From Otatea glauca (Eukaryota; Streptophyta; Magnoliopsida; Poales; Poaceae): 64,000 nt of DNA. Shown here piece by piece: positions 49,566 to 58,639 of the stretch (positions are counted from its first letter, which is position 1; each line of letters starts with the position of its first letter). A program made the translations under genes and the position numbers. The stretch is from assembly GCA_036346275.1 (NCBI GenBank), contig CM070730.1, positions 39,540,918-39,604,917 of the forward strand. The letters are read 5' to 3'. The notes under the pieces are model-generated. The model did no database searches, had not been told where the DNA came from, and worked only from the letters and a program-made list of their open reading frames with translations.

Positions 49566-51207
49566 TGAAGGACCGAGATGGCGAACAGAGGAGGAGTGAA
49601 TAGTCGCAAATAAATTTTCCCCCAAAATACTCCAACAAAAAACTCAACAAGATCGCTCAAAGGAAATCGTGAAAAGCCCGAAAAACTAGACAACTATGTG
49701 TACCCCTAGCTTGCATGGATAAGTAACATAAAATATGTGGGGATTATTGAGTCACAATCCTGGTTGTCTAGTGTCCAAGATAAAGAGGAATCAATCAAAC
49801 TCTTGCTTTTATAAAGGACATCAATTCAAATCACAAAAGTCACTTTCAGAAAAGCAAAAGCAGAATTTCCAGAACTTGTCCTCAATTTGAACAGGAGGTT
49901 GGTGGGTTTATACAGCTCCAAAAATTTTGATAATTTTTATCCCTATGAAAATCAGAGTAATGAAGAACTCCACAAAATTTATCCTCAAAAATCATTACAG
50001 AAAAAACAGGAAAAATTGAAGAACACAGTCAGTCAAGAACTTCGAGCAGAAAGTTTGGGGCTCGATTTTCACCTCATGGCGCCCAAACGGTGCAATAAGT
50101 GAACTCCAAAATTTTTATGCAAGTGGATAACAGAGTCCTGTACCTCCTCCAACAAGAATCACTTAAAAAGGATTTTGATATATTTTTTTAAAAATAAAAT
50201 ACTAAATGCTGGGAAAAGAACAAGTTCTGAACAAAGTTGGAACTTGAAAGAAAAGATGTTCTCTACTCAATCCAAGAGTGCAAAAGAGATGTAAAACCAT
50301 ATGAACACACTCAAAACATCCAAGATCAACAGCATTTAGAAGGAGGGGAGGCAAATCCAAATTGCGTGAAAGTAAATTGCGAGAATGTAATTGCGGGAAA
50401 GTAAATGCTGAATTTAAATTGCGTAAAGTAAAGACATAATGTAAATGCGCAAAACAAATTCAGAGATGGATGGATAAAACTTTCATTTCTGGAAGGAGAG
50501 GTTACAAAGCCTCACTTTCATGTGGGCAAAGCTCAAAGGAGCATTCACAAACCTCAAAACCTTCAAGGGGAGGAGGCTACCCCTCTACCCATATTTATAC
50601 TACTCTTGGGCCACCTACCACCCTTGGATGAGTCCCTCAACCCTAGAGCACTCATCTAAGGGCTAGGATTAACCCACACACACAGCCATGCAAGGGCTAA
50701 CCCAAAACCAACCCACATACCGGGTTTTCTTGCCCGGTTTTCAAAGCATACTACCTAGACCCGCTAACCTATCAACTAGACCTCAACCCGACGGCCCTCA
50801 TTGATCCACGCGACATCTAGCTAGCATCATCTCCTTTCCTTGTCTTCTTGACTTGCCCGAACTCCATCTCCGATCATCTTCCGGCAATCTCCCAACCGTC
50901 TGGACCTCCGACGCTCCTCGTCTAGTCCCGATCATCCTCCGCCTCACCATGTCCTAGCACCGTCGCCCTGCAACCATCAAAGACAAGGAAAAACCTTTCA
51001 TAGCAATGCCCACAATGATATGCAATAAACCCATCCAACTCATCACTACAAATACCATACGGCCGCAGATCGCCACTCCTAGCAGAGACAACTCAAATTG
51101 CTTTATTTTGAAAATCAATCCAAATCAAACTCAAACTTGAGCACACCTTGCTCAAATAAAGTCAAATACTCATCACAAACATGGATGGACCTCCACATGG
51201 TCCTTCA
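49566..51207 (-). repeat. SIRE element LTR (5' LTR in element orientation)
   Basis: It is 1,642 bp, bounded by TGAAGG and CCTTCA, and is the partner of 40061-41700. A TATTTATA word near 50593 may be its TATA or a leader feature. Its outer side carries the AGTAC duplication that joins PMD exon text on the right. Confidence 0.92.
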
Positions 51208-52910
51208 AGTACGCCGCGTCTCATGTGCACAGGGGGACATCCCTCCTGTCACACGTAGCTGCATCTCTGCCTCTGTGTATGGCATCCAGCGTACGTGGTC
51301 ATCGGTGAGGCGATCGAACGCAGTGACGAACTGCGGGTAGCCCATCCGCACCGTCCTGTGTGCCCACCTAGGCTGCAATGATGACAGAAGAATCAAAGTA
51401 GAACATTACCGTTAGTACTGATAAATGTTAAAGCAAAAGTTTTACAATCGTGATTGTAATATCTTACCCGTCGGTGGCACCAGATGGTGCCCATGGTCGG
51501 AGCATCAACGTCATCATCACTGGCATGTACAAGTGGCTGCAGGTCGATGTTTGGCCGCCCGATTTGGAACCTATCGTATGCCCAAAGCTGTACAAGCAGT
51601 GGACATCTGGTGAAGGTCAAGCCGTTGGTGATCTGTCCACAACCGTCGCAGAGTGCACGGTACGTGGTGCATAGCACAACCGACCCTCAGGAGTACTATG
51701 GCACGACGTCAAGGGGTGCATTCGCAATCGCCCTCGCAAACTGGATGAGGTGCCTGTCCACGCTATCCCCATGAGAGCTCGTGAACATGCACTAGCCAAA
51801 GAGCCACAATAGGTACGCCTCTAGGTGGCGGTTCACCCTCACCTCGTCCGTAGCCGTGATGATCTGCTCTGCCTGTAAATTTAAGCTTTCTTGTTAGTTC
51901 AACCAGTATATGCATAATTAAGCTTTAAAAGTTAGTTGCATACCACGAACTATCGATGCCATCTCAGTGTTGGACCATGTGTGCTAGTGAAGGGTCGGTA
52001 CGTAGCAGCTGGGAGCACACCCTCGAACCGCGCAAGTAGCTCCTGGCGTCACGTCGGGTCAACGTCTTGAGGCACCACAGGGTGACCGGCAATCGGGAGT
52101 CTGAGGAGGTACAAGACGTCCTCCAAAGTGATGGCCGTCTCCTCGACAGGTAGATGGAAGGTGTGCGTCTCCGGCCTCCACCATCCACCAGAGTAGTGAG
52201 TAGGGACCTATCGAATGGGAATTGGTGACCCACGTCCCGTCCCTGCACATCATCGTGCGCCGCCTCCATCATCCGGGCGAGTGGCAGCAATCCTGCTGCT
52301 CAAAGCCTACGAAACAAAAATATGAAATTAACATCAGCATCACACTAATTAATTAATATAAATTATGATACTACAGCAAAGATATTTAGAAATATGAAGA
52401 ATAGTATCTTACCTAGGGATCCAACAAGGATCGAGCGACCAGAGCTTCTGCGGTGTCCTCGGTCGTAGTACGTCGAGCTCCAGAGGATCATGTCCCTCCT
52501 CTGGAAAAGCAGTGGCGTAGTGGGCACGGTGACGACGATCGATGACCGGATCTAGCAACTCAAATGGCCAGTCATCATCTCCATCCAAGTCAGCCATACC
52601 TACAAATTGCAATTATGAAAGTTATATTTCAAATGCATATAGAAACAAATACGTTCAAAAAACTATACAAGCATCATAACAATATATTAAAACAAATTCC
52701 AATAATTTATCAAGCAATGACACTCACAACGACATGCAACTCGATTACAAATAAGGGTTCTTACAGTAACAATAACGACATATAACTTGTTTACAACTAG
52801 GTAGAAAACAGAGTTCATATAACACACATTACATCAATGAAATATGAATTTGACATATAGCATATGATAATTCAAGTAGCTTATCCGGTAGTATGATGAT
52901 GTCATCCACC

Positions 52911-53176
52911 ACGCCTTGCAGACGATGATCCCTCCCCCGCCGTCGGGTTGCCATCTCCTCTTTTATCTTCTTCGTTTTGTGGCTAGCAGTTACTGAATGT
53001 ATGTCCTATTTGCTTACATAATGAACATTTCTTGACGCACTCCACGCCTTGCAGACGATGATCCCTCCCCCGCTGTCGGGTTGCTACTTCTCCTTCATCT
53101 TCTTCGTTTTGTGGCTGGCAGTTATTGAACGTATGTCCTATTTGCTTGCATAATGAACATTTCTTGACGCACTTAC
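52911..53176 (-). repeat. Tandem duplication of about 133 bp doubling the transposase zinc knuckle
   Basis: The unit starting ACGCCTTGCAGACGATGATC occurs at 52911 and again at 53044. Each copy encodes a CCHC zinc knuckle (CSLCKQIGHTFNNC and CSLCKQIGHTFSNC). The downstream copy ends at a stop where the upstream copy has Gln, and it has a 1-nt insertion after that stop. So the second finger is added at the very C-terminus. Confidence 0.85.
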
Positions 53177-55797
53177 CAGCTTCAGACTCATCCATGTCAT
53201 TTCTAATACGCCTTGTTTTGTAACGCCTTGCTTTGCATATTCTTGCATCAAAATCAGAAACCCACAACCTTTCATTGACACTAGGAGTTGTGGTGAAAGA
53301 ACCGACAACACCATAACCATAAAGCTCCTCGCTCCAAGTTGCCATCACCTTTTTCTTTGTAAAATATTTAGATAGATATATACCGGGTTGCATTCCAAAT
53401 AACACACATGCGGCTATCACATGAGAACATGACCTGTGCAAAAGGTGCGGTTTGTTATATGAGCATTTGTAGTCAGCCTGCAAGATGCACTCTTGGGTGA
53501 TAACCTTCTGGTTGGTTCCACGCCGTCCTTTATCCCTGCATATCACCTCGAAGCGCAGTGTTCGTGCACCTACTTTGATAGCTCTATGCTTGGCTACCTT
53601 ATTACTCTTCTCATCCATGTATTTAGTGATCATGCTAGAGTACAATAGATTCTAATCTCTCTTTACTACTTCAGCAGCTTGATGTCTATCCACAAAGTAC
53701 TTGGTTGTGCCCCGCAGCACTCCCTAAAAAATTCGTACCAACAAGAGGCACCTCATCCCTCTCATTACCCAGTTGTACACCTCCACGAAGTTAGTCGTCA
53801 TGACACCGTATCTAGTACCATGTGTGTCATATAACAATGACCACTTCTCTTTCGGCTCATGCTTTATCCAGTCCGAGAAACATTTGATTGGCCTTTGCCT
53901 TCGACGATGATTCGTCGCCTCATCTTCTGTTGGCAGAGGGAATAGAGGCTTCGTTTGATCCTGTGTTTCACTGCTACTAGCCTTGTTCATCTGCTCCTCT
54001 TTGTGTTTTGTTGTTAGCTCATCAAGATTCTTCCATAGAGTACGGAACTTACTCGCTTGGTTCTGCTTACATAGCCTCTTAAACATGTTCATTAGTTCCT
54101 TGTTTTTGAATTGCTTATAGAAGTTCACACCCAAATGCCTCATGCACCATCGGCTCTGCAAGTCAGGCCGTGGAAATGGCTCCTCTTCCCCTGTTTGCAA
54201 CTATTTGATAGCACTAAGCAGACCAGCAAGCTTGTCATGCAGTATGCACACATCTTGACGAGTTTTCACCACGCCAATCTTCAAGTTCCGTAGGAACCAT
54301 AACCAACTCTCATAGTTTTTGCTTTCTACAAAGGCGAAAGCAACAGACAGAATCTGGTTGTTTCCATCAACGCCCACAGCTGTTATTATTTGCCCTTTGT
54401 ATTTCCCGGTCAAGAATGTGCCGTCCACGCACAACAATGGACGACAGTGATAGAACGCCTTAATGCAAGCTCCAATTGCGAAGAAAACTCTCTTTGATGC
54501 CTCTTGGTCAGCTACTTGCTTGACGAACAGTCTTGATAATCATAATAAGTGCAGGATTTCCTCCCTGAATGCAACTGAGCAGTGTGGGTAGATTATGGTA
54601 GGAGTCTTCAAATTTTCCAAACCTCATTTCTAAGGCCTTCTACTTCGCCCTCCATGCCTTCCCGTAGCTAATTGTATACTGATATCTGTTCTCGATTGCT
54701 TGGATAATAGTACGGGGCTCAAAATTGAGATTCTCTACTATCTCTGGGTACATGATATATGCGACATACCCGGATGATAGGTTCCTGTGAGCCATCAGGG
54801 TTTCCTCAGTCATACAGATATGCTGCTCAACCTTCGAACATAGCCAGTGGGTGCCCCATTTGGGCTTATACGCGTGCACTCTCCAGGGGCACCCTTGCAT
54901 CTCGCACACCACGTCGTAGCAGGTTGGGGTGGACTTCTTAACCCTGAAAGTCCTTATTACTAATAAGGCCCAATATTTCACAACATCTTGCACTTCCTCT
55001 TTTGTCGGATACATACTGTTAGGCCTAACCTCATTCTCACTACAATGCCAAGGTGTATCACTGTTTTCATTCACAACTAGCTTATTAAATTGATGCGTGC
55101 TCCAATCAGTTGGCACAAGCGGCTCCATACCTCCATCTTCCTCATCTGAGTCATCGTTTTCTTTCACTAGTCTTCTGGTGTATTCAAGGTCTTCCTCTTC
55201 CATCCTTGCTGTTATTTCATCAATTTTCTCACCTTCGTCTACTTGTCCCTGTGCTTCTTGTTCAATGTTTTCATCATCCTCTCCAACCTCAAATTGCTAA
55301 CCACTCTGGTAAATGATGTCCTCGTTGCATTCCTGTACATGCTGTTGATGGCTAGATTCTCCAATTTCGATGTCACCATAACTGAACTCATTTTGTGTCT
55401 CATTACACTCATCGGTGTCCAACTGCTGCTGTGGGGCAACAACCCTATTATACGCTTACACTAAAAGCACCTGATACCATCTATGTTGCTCCGCCCCCCT
55501 CACATATGACCTCCATGATGCAGTTCCCTTCACCTCAACTAACTCCCAATAAACAGGATCATTTCGCATAATGCAAAGGCAAAATAACTTCAACTGGTAT
55601 TGATCTGGTTCCACCTGAAAAGTATAATAAAACCAATTCAACACAGAAGAAAATGTACGCTCCTCGACCCTACTCAAACTTCTGTCCACATAGTGAAAGT
55701 TAGTCAGATGCGCACCCTTTAAACCATTCATGACAACCCCTTCTCCAAAATAGATTCTAAATGGAACTCGTTCTGAAATATCTGCAGACCAATTCAT
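52983..55797 (-). pseudogene. mudrA-like: MURA-type MULE transposase
   Basis: The reading starts at ATG 55797 with the N-terminal block typical of grass MULEs (NWSADISERVPFRIYFGEG, FHYVDRSLSRVEERTFSSVL). An acidic linker (about 55203-55090) leads to the MuDR DNA-binding domain (YPTKEEVQDVVKYWAL, VVCEMQGCPWRVHAYKPKWG). The DDE core lies at 54437-53724 with candidate residues in LLCVDGTFLTGKYKG, ILHDKLAGL and NFVEVYNWVMRG. A SWIM-like CxCx(n)HxC stretch (HLLHRSCSHVIAACVLFGM, first Cys pair partly altered) and two zinc knuckles follow. Stops or frameshifts near 55455, 55300, 54640, 54560, 54200 and 53700 break it. Confidence 0.88.
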
Positions 55798-55894
55798 TAA
55801 CCCACGAATTAATTACTTTTCATAAAAAATATTTTGACGCCTAACATAACTATATCTATATGCTCAAAAAATATATTTAGATCTATTTATATCT

Positions 55895-56105
55895 ACACTT
55901 CTAGAAATATATAACTATCTAGATCTATGTGTAGAAAAACAACTATATTCCTAAAAAAATATATATCTATCTAGGTCTATCTGTAAAAACTATCTACATT
56001 CCTAAAAATATATATCTATCTACTTCTATTTGTAAAAAAAATCTACACTCCTAAAAATACATATGTACCTACATCTATTTGTAAAAACATCTACATTCCT
56101 CTAAA
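55895..56105 (-). repeat. Tandem repeats of about 50 bp upstream of the transposase
   Basis: The word ATTCCTAAAA or a variant recurs at 55947, 55998, 56047 and 56095 (periods 51, 49, 48), each followed by ATATATCTATCTA- and TATTTGTAAAAA-like text. The array lies just upstream of the transposase ATG in its 5' flank. Confidence 0.75.
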
Positions 56106-56262
56106 TTTAATAACTAAATTACTAAAAATATACTAAATCTATCCGTAACCTCTAAATTTAACTTAATCTATTATTTTTGCTATCCTACAATGGTATATTG
56201 CTAAACAAAATAAAGAGAAAAAAATTTACCTGCACAATAAGAAGAAATCTCAAATCTGGCTT

Positions 56263-56369
56263 TCTCCTCTCCCCTTTCCTTCTCTCCCTTCCTCTCTTTT
56301 CTTTCTCTTCTCCCCCTCCCTCCCTTTCGTTTCTCTCCTCCCTCCCTCTGCTATCTTCTCTTTCTCTCA
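56263..56369 (-). repeat. GA-rich tract upstream of the transposase
   Basis: It is nearly pure pyrimidine on the plus strand, so GAGA/GGAGG-rich on the coding strand of the transposase. Such tracts are common in plant core promoters and leaders. It may mark the transposase promoter, between the right TIR and the 50-bp repeats. Confidence 0.55.
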
Positions 56370-56394
56370 CGGCCAAATGAGAGTCCCCACGCTA

Positions 56395-56655
56395 AACAGT
56401 AACCGTTTCGGTCTTTTTGTATCGCGGTCCCTGTCGCCCGTTGGTTGGGCGACAGAGGCGTGCGCCCCCTCTGTCGCCAAACCAACGGTCGATTTTTGTA
56501 CTATCGCCGTATGGTTGGGCGACAGAAAGGCCGACCGTTTTTTTCGTCTACACGACGCTGACGTGGCTATTTCTCATATGTTCAAACGGCGACAAAATAT
56601 TCGTCGCCATATCATACGACGACATTTTCATTTCGTCTTTTCAGACGGTGTCAGA
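56395..56655. repeat. Right subterminal CTGTCGCC/GGCGACAG repeats of the MULE
   Basis: Palindromic pairs such as CTGTCGCCC...GGGCGACAG are seen at 56432-56456 and 56479-56526, then GGCGACAAAATATTCGTCGCC near 56586. The words match those of the left subterminal region (36536-36760). Confidence 0.7.
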
Positions 56656-56734
56656 GGTATAGTTTTGCAATATTTTTTTATCGAAGTATATTTTTTTAAT
56701 TTGAATAAACAATGTATTATTTAAAAAAAAATTC
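56656..56734. repeat. Right terminal inverted repeat of the MULE
   Basis: It is the 79-bp partner of 36459-36535, starting GGTATAGTTTTG and ending in AAAAAAAAATTC, next to the CAGTCCGTGA duplication. Confidence 0.9.
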
Positions 56735-56744
56735 CAGTCCGTGA

Positions 56745-56992
56745 GGCTGGCTTGGTGCTTGCTGGTGGCCTTGTACTCAGTGCGTGCTGCACTGATTAAC
56801 TGGCCTGATCCATCAGTCCCCCGTCAGCCGCTGATGTGGCTTCGTTAGTGACTGTTGGAGGCAGCAATATATGACACGGTGAAAATGATGCTAATATTGA
56901 CATTGGACGAAAAATGGTGCCTCCAGGCTCCAGTACAATGGTAGCGCAATACACTGAGCTGATTTAATTAGAAGTAGCTAGTAGTAAATTTC
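56745..56992. other. Original flank of the MULE insertion site, nothing recognised
   Basis: About 250 bp of unique-looking sequence continues the left flank that ends at 36458. No coding text or RNA gene is seen. Confidence 0.5.
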
Positions 56993-57255
56993 TACCCCTG
57001 TTCTGAATAGATGATATTTAAGATTTTGCACTTCAAACAAGACAAATATATATATAAAAAACTAAATTACATTCATTTATTAGGCCACTTGTTGCTATTG
57101 GATAATCCATAGCATCAAATGATTTTAGAAATAGCCAAAAGGAGGGATATATAAGAAAATGAGGGTGAAAAGTAATCTTGAAATTATAAAATAATATGTA
57201 TTCAAGAATAAAATTTAAAAGCTACAATGACATGTATTGAGTAACAGAGCGAGTA
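56993..57255. mobile_element. Stowaway-like MITE
   Basis: The left end TACCCCTGTTCTGAATAGAT and the right end (reverse complement TACTCGCTCTGTTACTCAAT) are weak inverted repeats of the Stowaway style with TA edges. The interior is AT-rich, about 260 bp, with no coding. Confidence 0.55.
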
Positions 57256-57277
57256 TCTAGAGACTATGTGTTGATTC

Positions 57278-57549
57278 TATTGGAAAATAATCAAGACTTT
57301 GTTACAGAAGGAAAGAACAGATTGGAAAGTAATCCACGCTTTTCATCGTAGGCTCGCTATGTTATAAGGCAAGTAGAGATATTTCTTTTTAAGTTATTTC
57401 ATAGATAGCTCTATTTGTGTACTATAAATACAGCCTCAAAGGTTGAGATGATTAACACAAGAGAAAATTGCCTCAAAACTTCTGTGTTCGCTTGCGTGTG
57501 TTTCTTTGATCTGTTATTTGCATGCAACTTCCTAGGGAGGAAGCCAACA
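57278..57549 (+). repeat. 5' LTR of the 4.9-kb copia element
   Basis: It is 272 bp with a CTATAAATA promoter word at about 57422. The first base pair after T has changed (TATTGG instead of TGTTGG), in both LTRs. Confidence 0.9.
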
Positions 57550-57566
57550 AGTGGCATTAGAGTTTG
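57550..57566 (+). other. Primer-binding site of the 4.9-kb copia element
   Basis: AGTGGCATTAGAGTTTG directly follows the LTR. It is a mutated version of the TGGTATCAGAGC initiator-Met-tRNA complement. Confidence 0.75.
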
Positions 57567-57721
57567 AGGAGCATGCCGAAGCAAATGTCAAGGTGCACGC
57601 AATCTGACTCGCCAAATTGACTTCTTGGTGCGAGAGCTTCATTGTCAACTCAACTCCTCGGTGGAGGTGTCGTCAAAGGGTGATGGCGAAAAAGGATAGT
57701 AGCATCTCGCTGTAGTATCCG

Positions 57722-58628
57722 TTGCTCACATGGAGCAACTATGCCACGTGGTTATTGAAGATGCACATCAACCTGCAAGCACAAGGCGTATGGGACGCCG
57801 TGATGAACGATGACGTCGACAACCGGAAGGATAGGATGGCCCTCGCTGCCTTCTATCATAGCGTACCGAAGGACGTGCTCCTAACGTTAGCTGAGAAGGA
57901 CTCTGCCAAGGATGCGTGGGAGACGCTCAGGAAGATGCACATGGGAGCAGATCATGTCAAGGAGGCGAAGATCAAAACCTTGAGGAGTGACTTTGAGGTG
58001 ATTCGCATGAAGGAAAGCGAGTCATAGGATGATTTTGTCATGAAGTTGACGGCGATCATAATGGCATCCGAGCATTGGGCGAGCAGGTAGAGGAGACCAG
58101 CATCATCCGTAAATTTCTCCAAGTGGTTCCAGTAAAAATTTTACCGACTGTTATGTCGATCGAGCAATTTAGCGACCTAAAGACCATGTCTGTTGAGGAG
58201 CTGGTTGGCCACCTCAAAGCCTTTGAGAAGAGGGTTCGAAGCTATAACGACAAGGATGAGCAACAACATCTGTTGCTCACACACTCAGAGTGGATGGCAA
58301 CATGAAGAACAGGGTAGGGGAATCTTCAGCTGGCTCTAATGGACGCAGTGATAATGGTAGCAATAGCTATTGCTGTAGAAAAGGACGCGATCATGGCCGG
58401 TGGTGTGGCAAGGGTGGCCACGACAACACCTCACCATCTAGTGGTGCTAACCAAAGCCCTATAGGTGGGAAGGAAAAAAGCAAGATCAAGTGTTTTAACT
58501 GTATTGTTTATGATCACTATGCATCTAAGTGCCATAAACCTTGTCGTAATCGTAATCGGGATAGGGAAGCTAATCTCATCCGAGCACATGACGACGACCC
58601 TGCCCTACTCCTTTCTGGGCGCGCGTAG
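57722..58628 (+). pseudogene. Copia gag (4.9-kb element)
   Basis: The gag text is YATWLLKMHINLQAQGVWDA, KDAWETLRKMHMGADHVKEA and FEVIRMKESES, then a TAG at 58024-58026. It goes on in another frame (58075-58305) and ends with a zinc knuckle region (CFNCIVYDHYASKC, about 58495-58540). At least two frameshifts and a stop break it. Confidence 0.85.
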
Positions 58629-58639
58629 GAGGCGCGTGA

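Larger units (their letters stand above)
40061..51207 (-). mobile_element. SIRE-like Ty1-copia retrotransposon, 11.1 kb
   Basis: A structurally complete copia element lies in reverse orientation: two 1.64-kb LTRs with TGAAGGACC...GGTCCTTCA ends, a 5-bp target duplication AGTAC (40056-40060 and 51208-51212), a primer-binding site and a polypurine tract. It has a long gag with an acidic, coiled-coil-prone spacer, then protease, integrase, reverse transcriptase and RNase H in copia order. The 11.1-kb length, long LTRs and big gag point to the SIRE/Maximus lineage. The frames are broken in many places, so it is not autonomous now. Confidence 0.9.
38843..52597 (-). pseudogene. Plant mobile domain (PMD) gene of the MULE, split by a copia element
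   Basis: The product resembles PMD proteins (aminotransferase-like PMD, often annotated serine/threonine phosphatase 7 long form homolog). Arabidopsis members MAIN and MAIL1 take part in transposon silencing. Start: ATG 52597 (MADLDGDDDWPFELLD). Exons by splice signals: 52597-52413, 52306-51944, 51872-51468, 51372-51208 continuing at 40060-39923, then from 39838 onward, with the final frame ending at TGA 38843-38845. Family text: ITATDEVRVNRHLEAYLLWL, TTYRALCDGCGQ, LLVQLWAYDRFQIGRP, GTIWCHRR, AFDRLTDDHVRWMPY. The copia insertion falls inside the fourth exon, and the protein text resumes on its far side. Located stops at 51792-51794, 51696-51698, 51687-51689, 39997-39999 and 39785-39787 all look like transitions from Trp, Gln or Arg codons. 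Confidence 0.8.
36449..56744 (-). mobile_element. Mutator-like element (MULE) with transposase, PMD and third gene
   Basis: The element proper spans 36459-56734. Its ends are inverted repeats (36459-36535 and 56656-56734) that begin GAATTTTTTTAAATAATA and agree over most of their length. A perfect 10-bp target duplication CAGTCCGTGA lies at 36449-36458 and 56735-56744; MULEs make 9-bp or nearby lengths. Three genes lie inside, all on the minus strand: a MURA-type transposase, a plant mobile domain gene and an acidic gene of unknown function. An 11.1-kb copia element splits the PMD gene; without it the MULE is about 9.1 kb. All three genes are decayed, so the element is dead, but its architecture is complete. 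Confidence 0.88.

Noticed and set aside
57550..57566. tRNA-like sequence next to LTRs
   Set aside because: It is only a short complement to the tRNA 3' end (primer-binding site). No cloverleaf is possible.
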